NCBI GenBank assembly: GCA_032158295.1
Contig: CM063249.1
Location: 13,248,078 to 13,312,077, forward strand
From: Pycnopodia helianthoides
Lineage: Eukaryota; Echinodermata; Asteroidea; Forcipulatida; Asteriidae
Direction of reading: 5' to 3'
Length of the DNA stretch: 64,000 bases
In this document: positions 62,801 through 64,000 of the stretch, one piece after another
How the letters are laid out: each line of letters starts with the position of its first letter
How positions within the stretch are numbered: the first letter of the stretch is position 1
The notes under the pieces: generated by a model
The model's database searches: none
What the model saw: the letters and a program-made list of their open reading frames with translations, nothing else
Told to the model about the DNA's origin: nothing
Position numbers and translations under genes: made by a program

Positions 62801-63513
62801 AACAATCACAAAGTTTTAAAAGGTCAACATATTTGTGTAAAAAGCAACAATTATTACCATAAGGAATTGTTGATTACTACCCAGTTGGGTGTTTAAAAAC
62901 ACCCACTCTTTCCCCATAAAAAAACCCTCATACCCAACCACTCCCCCCACAAAAAAGGTCTTAAAAATGATAACTTCATAAATAAATCAACAATAACTCA
63001 ATAAATAAACAAATAAAAAAACAATTGAAAACAAATTAGATATATATAATTAATATAATATAGAAAAAAAATCAATTAATAAAAAATCCAAATTGCTAAT
63101 ATCATTCTTTAGAAAAGCATCCGGAACCCAAGCATCCTGATTTGAAATAATTTATGCACAAAATGCTTACACTTACAGGACAAGTGACAAAATATTTGGC
63201 ATCTTTTCCTTGAATTTTTCTTAACCGGACTTAACTTCATTTAATGTTCAACAAGCAAAAGCAAAAATTTACCTCCACCGCTCATGAAGCACAAGTACGG
63301 GAACCTCCAGACATTTCCCAGGCCGACGGCATAACCGACGCACGCCAAAATAAACTCGGCCTTCCGTCCCCAGCGGTCCCGGGTCTCCCCTCCATAGCCG
63401 ACGGGCTGCGGCGTCGCAGACACGCCGTTTCCCACCTTCTCGTCGGGAAGCTTTCCTGGATCACCGGCACCCAGTTCAAGGGCCGTGAATTTCACATCGC
63501 TGTGATCTGGCAT
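14748..63513 (-). CDS. SLC6-family Na+/Cl- dependent neurotransmitter/amino-acid transporter, 12 exons, frameshift in exon 10
   Basis: Exons in transcript order are 63513-63273, 62650-62516, 49000-48772, 47255-47123, 43766-43632, 31790-31684, 24165-24041, 22875-22763, 21608-21468, 17292-17091, 16027-15860 and 14873-14748. All have GT/AG sites and matching phases. The spliced length is 1855 nt; removing one surplus base in exon 10 gives 617 codons plus TAA, normal for the family. The 12-TM LeuT-fold layout is complete. Diagnostic features are the TM1 motif [12 protein letters not shown], a glycine where monoamine transporters have Asp (so an amino-acid-type substrate is likelier), the paired EL2 cysteines (DSC...NCF) with sequons, TM6 Q and S plus TM7 N and S of the chloride site, and GIDSQF in TM8. 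The C-terminus after TM12 (ERIMMSF..SPIDE) loosely recalls GABA transporters. Family membership is certain; the substrate (GABA, glycine, taurine or other) is not. Expected location is the plasma membrane. The frameshift could be an assembly error or a real lesion. Confidence 0.93.
15521..15600. other. Introns 10 and 11 and the 3' end region
   Basis: Intron 11 (14874-15859) has no element I can name except a short AAAACTCATCTTTAGATGAG palindrome near 15.09 kb. Intron 10 (16028-17090) contains MITE-A copy 3 and a GATGATGATGAC-type tract near 16.31 kb. Confidence 0.5.
15860..16027 (-). CDS. SLC6 exon 11: TM11 end, EL6, TM12
   Basis: Residues 521-576: [17 protein letters not shown], the conserved [12 protein letters not shown]12 ([17 protein letters not shown]) and QSKGNFKE. 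Phase 0 at both ends. Confidence 0.93.
16627..17023 (+). mobile_element. MITE-A copy 3, in intron 10
   Basis: Full-length with TTAA at both ends. The left terminal repeat has a one-base change (AGAAACATTACAG). The right end is about 70 bp from the exon 10 donor. Confidence 0.9.
17091..17292 (-). CDS. SLC6 exon 10: TM10 and TM11, one-base frameshift
   Basis: 202 nt where 201 are expected. The first frame gives [13 protein letters not shown] and [10 protein letters not shown]. The family sequence then continues in the next frame as [16 protein letters not shown] and on through TM11. The surplus base lies within about 17216-17219 (sense GAAGGTCAC). Without compensation the reading frame stops at TAA 17172-17170. 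Both splice sites (CAG acceptor, GTGAGT donor) and both flanking exons are intact. Confidence 0.9.
17350..17702 (-). mobile_element. tRNA-derived SINE, class II (Leu/Ser-like) head
   Basis: Read on the minus strand, the head begins GTCGTGGCCGAGCGG (box A of a Leu/Ser-type tRNA) and continues to box B GGTTCGAATTC. The body contains CTCCCCAGGGAGCTGAG and the tail ends in repeated TTA. A real tRNA gene is rejected: the spacing and stems are degenerate and the sequence continues into a conserved SINE body found elsewhere in the window. Confidence 0.8.
20013..20392 (+). mobile_element. MITE-A copy 4, in intron 9
   Basis: TTAA at both ends. It is more diverged than the others, with small deletions and an A-run replacing the TAATAAACTAATTTTCC block. 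Confidence 0.88.
20690..21060 (-). mobile_element. tRNA-derived SINE heads (class I type), two partial copies
   Basis: On the minus strand, TAGCTTAGTTGGTAGAG (box A) and GGTTCAAGTCC (box B) lie about 40 bp apart. A second partial head starts at 21006 (TTGACTGGAATGGGATTTGA on the plus strand). The copy at 30782-31044 shares both head and body. Confidence 0.7.
21468..21608 (-). CDS. SLC6 exon 9: end of TM8, IL4, TM9
   Basis: Residues 407-453: [35 protein letters not shown] and PHITQ. A lysine (FAMVK) sits where most animal SLC6 proteins have a glutamate. Acceptor TTACAG, donor GTAATA. Confidence 0.92.
22763..22875 (-). CDS. SLC6 exon 8: EL4 and TM8
   Basis: Residues 369-406: [17 protein letters not shown], then [17 protein letters not shown], which contains the sodium-2 site Asp-Ser pair. 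Acceptor CTACAG, donor GTTTG. Confidence 0.93.
22936..23277 (+). mobile_element. TTAA-flanked MITE, family B, in intron 7
   Basis: The ends are TTAAAGGCCTTGTACACT and AGTGTACAATACCTTTAA. Inside is TTTTCTCGTGACCTCGACG, then CTCAAACTTTAACAGGTTTG, matching the same block of MITE-A although the terminal repeats differ. No coding capacity. Confidence 0.85.
24041..24165 (-). CDS. SLC6 exon 7: TM7 and EL4 start
   Basis: Residues 327-368 plus one base: [18 protein letters not shown] (N and S of the ion sites), then [13 protein letters not shown], the usual end of TM7. Acceptor GACAG, donor GTATAC. Confidence 0.93.
24213..24604 (+). mobile_element. MITE-A copy 5, in intron 6
   Basis: Full-length, TTAA at both ends, inserted about 50 bp upstream of the exon 7 acceptor in transcript terms. 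Confidence 0.9.
25184..25570. mobile_element. TIR element with ~35-bp inverted ends
   Basis: Left AGGCCTAAAAAAA followed by TTGTTGGATTGCCCTTTC; right GAAAGGGCAATCCAACAA followed by a T-run and AGGCCTT. The interior is AT-rich and non-coding. Confidence 0.8.
25997..26177. mobile_element. Long palindromic element
   Basis: Inverted arms contain CGGTCTTCACTGCATGGTAA / TTACCACGCAGTGAAGACTG around a GTTAATGGACC...GGTCCATTAAC centre. A diverged relative is at 44950-45120. Confidence 0.75.
28961..29099. mobile_element. Small TIR element, complete copy
   Basis: Ends AGGCATGCAACT / AGTTGCATGCCT (one base differs). The interior includes AAAGAGGAAATTACAAAATT and GAGGAAATCAGCTGATC. It is repeated at 39287-39421. 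Confidence 0.8.
29897..30288 (+). mobile_element. MITE-A copy 6, in intron 6
   Basis: Full-length. The left flank is TTAC and the right flank TTAA, so one flank base has changed. Confidence 0.88.
30782..31044. mobile_element. Fold-back SINE with tRNA-like head and 31-bp inverted ends
   Basis: The left end 30782-30812 and right end 31014-31044 are inverted complements with two mismatches, and both carry box B (GGTTCAAATCC or GGATCAAATCC). Next to the left arm, on the minus strand, is box A TAGCTTAGTTGGTAGAGTGC. Confidence 0.75.
31684..31790 (-). CDS. SLC6 exon 6: TM6
   Basis: Residues 292-326 plus two bases. [19 protein letters not shown] and IAFSSYN carry the Q and S aligned with the chloride and sodium-1 site residues of the family. 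Acceptor ACTAG, donor GTAAGG. Confidence 0.93.
33565..33735 (+). repeat. Degenerate TTTTGAGTTT tandem repeat
   Basis: About 170 bp almost without C, built from variants of TTTTGAGTTTTNGGTTT. Confidence 0.75.
38065..38285. mobile_element. Fold-back element with two opposed tRNA-like heads
   Basis: Arms 38081-38100 and 38251-38270 match at 19 of 20 bases as inverted repeats, and both contain GGTTCGAATCC (box B). Similarity continues inward over roughly 50 bp and outward to CAATCC/GGATTG, so the two tRNA-like heads face each other. Confidence 0.75.
39287..39421. mobile_element. Small TIR element, right end lost
   Basis: Nearly identical to 28961-29099 but ends at AAAAGTTGCACAAG, without the GCATGCCT terminus. 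Confidence 0.75.
40093..40110. repeat. (CT)n microsatellite
   Basis: Nine CT-type units. Confidence 0.75.
42877..43262 (+). repeat. AAGGCCAAGCCCAG minisatellite
   Basis: About 20 degenerate units of roughly 18 bp built on CACCAAGGCCAAGCCCAGG, with occasional expansion of AAGGCC. Open frames of 70-130 codons occur on both strands because the unit lacks stop codons; their low-complexity products are not treated as proteins. Confidence 0.9.
43632..43766 (-). CDS. SLC6 exon 5: TM5 and EL3
   Basis: Residues 247-291: [17 protein letters not shown], then a glycine-rich loop [11 protein letters not shown] and the conserved W of PKWEQVLD. Phase 0 at both ends; acceptor CCTTAG, donor GTAAGT. Confidence 0.93.
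44237..44465. mobile_element. TIR element with 29-bp perfect ends
   Basis: Left TGGGCCCAATTTCATGGCTC then TGCTTACCG; the right end is the exact complement. The interior repeats the motif GCGCTTGCGG / CGCAAGCGC and CCGCTTAC. Degenerate relatives occur at 11.10-11.18 kb and 19.42-19.56 kb. Confidence 0.85.
44950..45120. mobile_element. Palindromic element, diverged relative of 25997-26177
   Basis: Shares CGGTCTTCACTGTATGGTAA, a GTTAATGGACC centre and a CAGTGATGACTGGGTCCTCA right arm. Confidence 0.65.
47123..47255 (-). CDS. SLC6 exon 4: end of EL2, TM4
   Basis: Residues 202-246: [10 protein letters not shown], then [19 protein letters not shown] and the conserved GLKTSGK loop. It ends in phase 0 at donor GTAAG. 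Confidence 0.93.
47587..47872 (+). mobile_element. tRNA-derived SINE (class II family), 5' truncated
   Basis: Starts near box B (GGTCGTGACACTTGTGTCCC), continues through GGTACCTGTGAGGGCAGAG and CCCAGGGAGCTGAG, and ends AAAGCACTATATAAAAACC plus repeated ATT. Confidence 0.75.
48347..48740 (+). mobile_element. MITE-A copy 7, in intron 3
   Basis: Full-length, TTAA at both ends. Its right end is 32 bp from the end of exon 3. Confidence 0.9.
48772..49000 (-). CDS. SLC6 exon 3: TM3 and most of EL2
   Basis: Residues 126-201 plus two bases. TM3 has the conserved [13 protein letters not shown] tyrosine used in substrate and chloride coordination. The loop has a disulfide pair (C-x8-C) and sequons NNT, NGS and NNT. 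Acceptor TACAG, donor GTGAG. Confidence 0.93.
49285..49605 (-). mobile_element. tRNA-derived SINE (class II family) split by a palindromic MITE
   Basis: Body sequence (TGGTAAAGTGACTTGCCC) precedes the insertion. The head follows it, read on the minus strand as GGTGGCCGAGAGGTCAAGCGC with box B-like GGGTTTACATACC. Confidence 0.7.
49362..49523. mobile_element. Near-perfect palindromic MITE inside a SINE
   Basis: Ends GGGGTCGATTTCACAAAACT / AGTTTTGTGAAATCGACCCC are exact complements. The interior repeats TAGGACTAGTCCTA in both orientations. Confidence 0.9.
51229..51908. mobile_element. hAT-like non-autonomous DNA element
   Basis: Terminal inverted repeats TAAGCTTGGGCGATA / TATCGCCCAAGCTTA. The flanking 8 bp agree at seven positions (AATTTACC, GATTTACC), which fits a hAT-type 8-bp target duplication. 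Subterminal regions are dense in ATCGCGATA-type motifs. No transposase frame is visible in the ~680 bp. Confidence 0.75.
52535..52660 (+). repeat. Copy of the 14.19-14.33 kb repeat arm
   Basis: Shares GAGAAAGACTCTGCTAGG, TCGAAACGTCAGGCCACTAA and CCTTTTGGTTGGTAAGCAG with the 14.2 kb copy. Confidence 0.7.
53700..54036 (+). repeat. Dispersed repeat R, copy 1
   Basis: Matches 61984-62310 in inverted orientation over ~330 bp, including GCACTAAGCCATATAAGAGA and CTAAAATCACTGGCCTCGGG. Its short open frame is a shadow of the repeat. Confidence 0.75.
54050..54410. repeat. Family-B-related repeat, uninterrupted copy
   Basis: Contains CTGGTAAAGAGCACTGGAGA and the block GATGACCAATTGAGCC...TTTACAGGTTTGTTATT, and ends TAGTATACCTTGCCTTTAG. 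It corresponds to the interrupted copy around 60430-61740. Confidence 0.65.
54430..54560 (-). repeat. Dispersed repeat R, partial copy
   Basis: Has ACACTGGACCGCTGGCCCGA and GGCCAGTGATTTTAGCAT, in the same orientation as 61984-62310. Confidence 0.65.
55815..56075 (+). mobile_element. tRNA-derived SINE (class II family)
   Basis: Head GTGTCATGGCGGAGTGGCCA in plus orientation, then box B-like GGGTTTGAATTTC and the family body (GGATACCTGTGAGGGCAGC, CCCTGGGAGCT). Confidence 0.75.
56255..56700 (+). repeat. Degenerate GAAGGATTTGGGCT repeat
   Basis: At least eight irregularly spaced copies of variants of GGATTTNGAAGGATTTGGGC with spacing of about 40-60 bp, starting AACCCTAAAGAACCC and ending GTCTGTTAGGGTTAA. 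Confidence 0.75.
57290..57472 (-). mobile_element. tRNA-derived SINE (class II family), partial
   Basis: On the minus strand, GTGTCGTGGCCGAGCAG is box A and GGTTCGAATCCCGG is box B; part of the body (CAAGGCACTTAATCAT) follows. Confidence 0.75.
57514..57704. mobile_element. 190-bp TIR element
   Basis: Ends ATAGAACTAGAGGGAGTA / TACCCTCTAGTTCTAT are inverted complements apart from one base. The interior is non-coding. Confidence 0.75.
58875..59235. repeat. Cluster of palindromic TGTAGATTCG repeats
   Basis: A palindrome at 58880-58978 (AAAGTGTAGATTCGTGAA ... TTCACAAATCTACACTTT) is followed at 59100-59215 by alternating inverted copies of AAGTGTAGATTCG. Confidence 0.6.
59508..59875. mobile_element. 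TIR element with 17-bp ends
   Basis: TTACGGAGCCCCTAAAG at the left and its exact complement at the right. The interior has a direct repeat of ATTATCTCRTGCGCACRACAT and no coding frame. Confidence 0.8.
60471..60581 (-). mobile_element. MITE-A copy 8, truncated
   Basis: Only ~110 bp of one end, starting at TTAA and breaking off after ACCTGTAGAAGTTTG, in reverse orientation to copies 1-7. Confidence 0.85.
61013..61408 (-). mobile_element. MITE-A copy 9, reverse orientation
   Basis: Full-length, TTAA at both ends, complement of copies 1-7. Confidence 0.9.
61984..62310 (-). repeat. Dispersed repeat R, copy 2
   Basis: Inverted counterpart of 53700-54036 over its whole length, with scattered differences. 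Confidence 0.75.
62310..62480 (-). mobile_element. SINE 3' end (class II family), head missing
   Basis: TAATAATAATAA tract, TTATATAGCGCATTTCAC, GGTCATTGGGCCAA and CTCCCTGGGGAGTATACAGC. The copy stops before the tRNA-like head and lies within 40 bp of the exon 2 donor. Confidence 0.7.
62516..62650 (-). CDS. SLC6 exon 2: TM2 and IL1
   Basis: Residues 81-125 plus one base: [18 protein letters not shown], then the conserved E and GQY motif and a [11 protein letters not shown] loop. Acceptor TTGCCAG, donor GTGAG. Confidence 0.93.
63273..63513 (-). CDS. SLC6 exon 1: N-terminus and TM1
   Basis: Residues 1-80 plus one base. There is a ~47-residue cytoplasmic N-terminus, then [10 protein letters not shown] and TM1 with the unwound [16 protein letters not shown] region, ending in the conserved GGG. 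The donor is GTAAA. The start is the first ATG after a possible 3' splice site, in the good context AGACCATGC. Confidence 0.92.
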
Positions 63514-63520
63514 GGTCTTG

Positions 63521-64000
63521 CTGGAATGAGAAATGAAACGATGAAGCGAAAAACGAGGTCTAACAAAATTGAACTATCACTTATTGTATCAGTAGAAAAC
63601 TAACACGTGCACCCACAACCAAGTAACGGCACTCGGGCACTACCACCAACAGACTAGACGTTACCAGTCAGTAATAATCCGTCCCGTCCGTATGCTCCGT
63701 GTTGCTCTGCACTGATGAACTAACAAAATTGTAGTCTTTCACACATAGGCTCCCGATCCTACTACGGGTAGCTTCAGCTGCTCTGTTTCGAATTCTACTA
63801 CATCCGACAGCTCATTCACTAAATATCAATGCAAGATCTTGTGTTGAATGACTTCGCCCTTTGTCATGTTTGTATAGATGATCTCCAAGCGTCGCACAAC
63901 ACCCGCCCCGCTTATACAAAAAATGGTTGTGTAACACACACATATGCACAAAACAGTGATTCTCTCATTCTCTCAGGAAAATAACATTGCAATAAATAGA
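63521..64000 (-). promoter_or_regulatory. Transporter 5' leader and candidate promoter
   Basis: Seven bases upstream of the ATG, a CATTCCAG acceptor-like site at 63521-63522 suggests the leader may be spliced to an untranslated first exon. On the minus strand TATAAG lies at 63916-63911 beside a GGGGCGG box at 63909-63903. Either element could mark the start region, but neither is strong enough to fix a start site. Confidence 0.25.

Noticed and set aside
63244..63603. Open frame of 119 codons antisense to exon 1 of the transporter
   Set aside because: Shadow of the GC-richer coding exon; the sense strand carries the conserved SLC6 sequence.
1..64000. CRISPR array, bacterial operon, rRNA or provirus
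   Set aside because: No regularly spaced direct repeats with unique spacers, no long intronless gene runs, no rRNA-like blocks, and no reverse transcriptase, integrase or capsid motifs seen in the translated frames.

Overview
This is a gene-poor, AT-rich, intron-containing eukaryotic window that is full of short non-autonomous repeats. It looks like a marine invertebrate deuterostome, most likely an echinoderm and possibly a sea star. That placement is inference from the repeat style (TTAA-flanked MITEs, tRNA-derived SINEs with TTA tails, dense fold-back elements) and the intron architecture. No sequence search was possible.

I could reconstruct two protein-coding genes by joining exons with consistent GT/AG sites and phases, both on the minus strand. 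(1) At 1193-2599 a three-exon gene encodes a 329-residue secreted, probably GPI-anchored protein. It has two tandem, diverged four-cysteine domains, roughly one per exon, that I do not recognise. (2) At 14748-63513 a twelve-exon gene spanning about 49 kb encodes a sodium- and chloride-dependent SLC6-family transporter. It is complete from start to stop (617 residues), except that exon 10 carries one base too many. As written, that shifts the frame at the end of TM10 and stops translation before TM11 and TM12.

Layout: 1-1192, sequence 3' of gene 1, no feature seen. 1193-2599, gene 1. 2600-14747, intergenic, with a possible relic exon of gene 1's family near 3588-3690, several MITEs and a short tandem duplication. 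14748-63513, the transporter: exon 12 at the left, exon 1 at the right, with large introns 2 (13.5 kb), 5 (11.8 kb), 6 (7.5 kb) and 9 (4.2 kb) holding most of the repeats. 63514-64000, 5' leader and candidate promoter.

The repeats are the other main content. One TTAA-flanked MITE family (called MITE-A here) has nine copies in 64 kb. It shares an internal block with a second TTAA-flanked family that has different ends. There are tRNA-derived SINEs of at least three kinds, two of which are fold-backs with tRNA-like heads facing opposite ways at their ends, a nested MITE-in-SINE, a hAT-like element, a minisatellite and several long palindromic elements. The two genes have no evident functional link. 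No rRNA gene, true tRNA gene, CRISPR array or bacterial-type operon is present.
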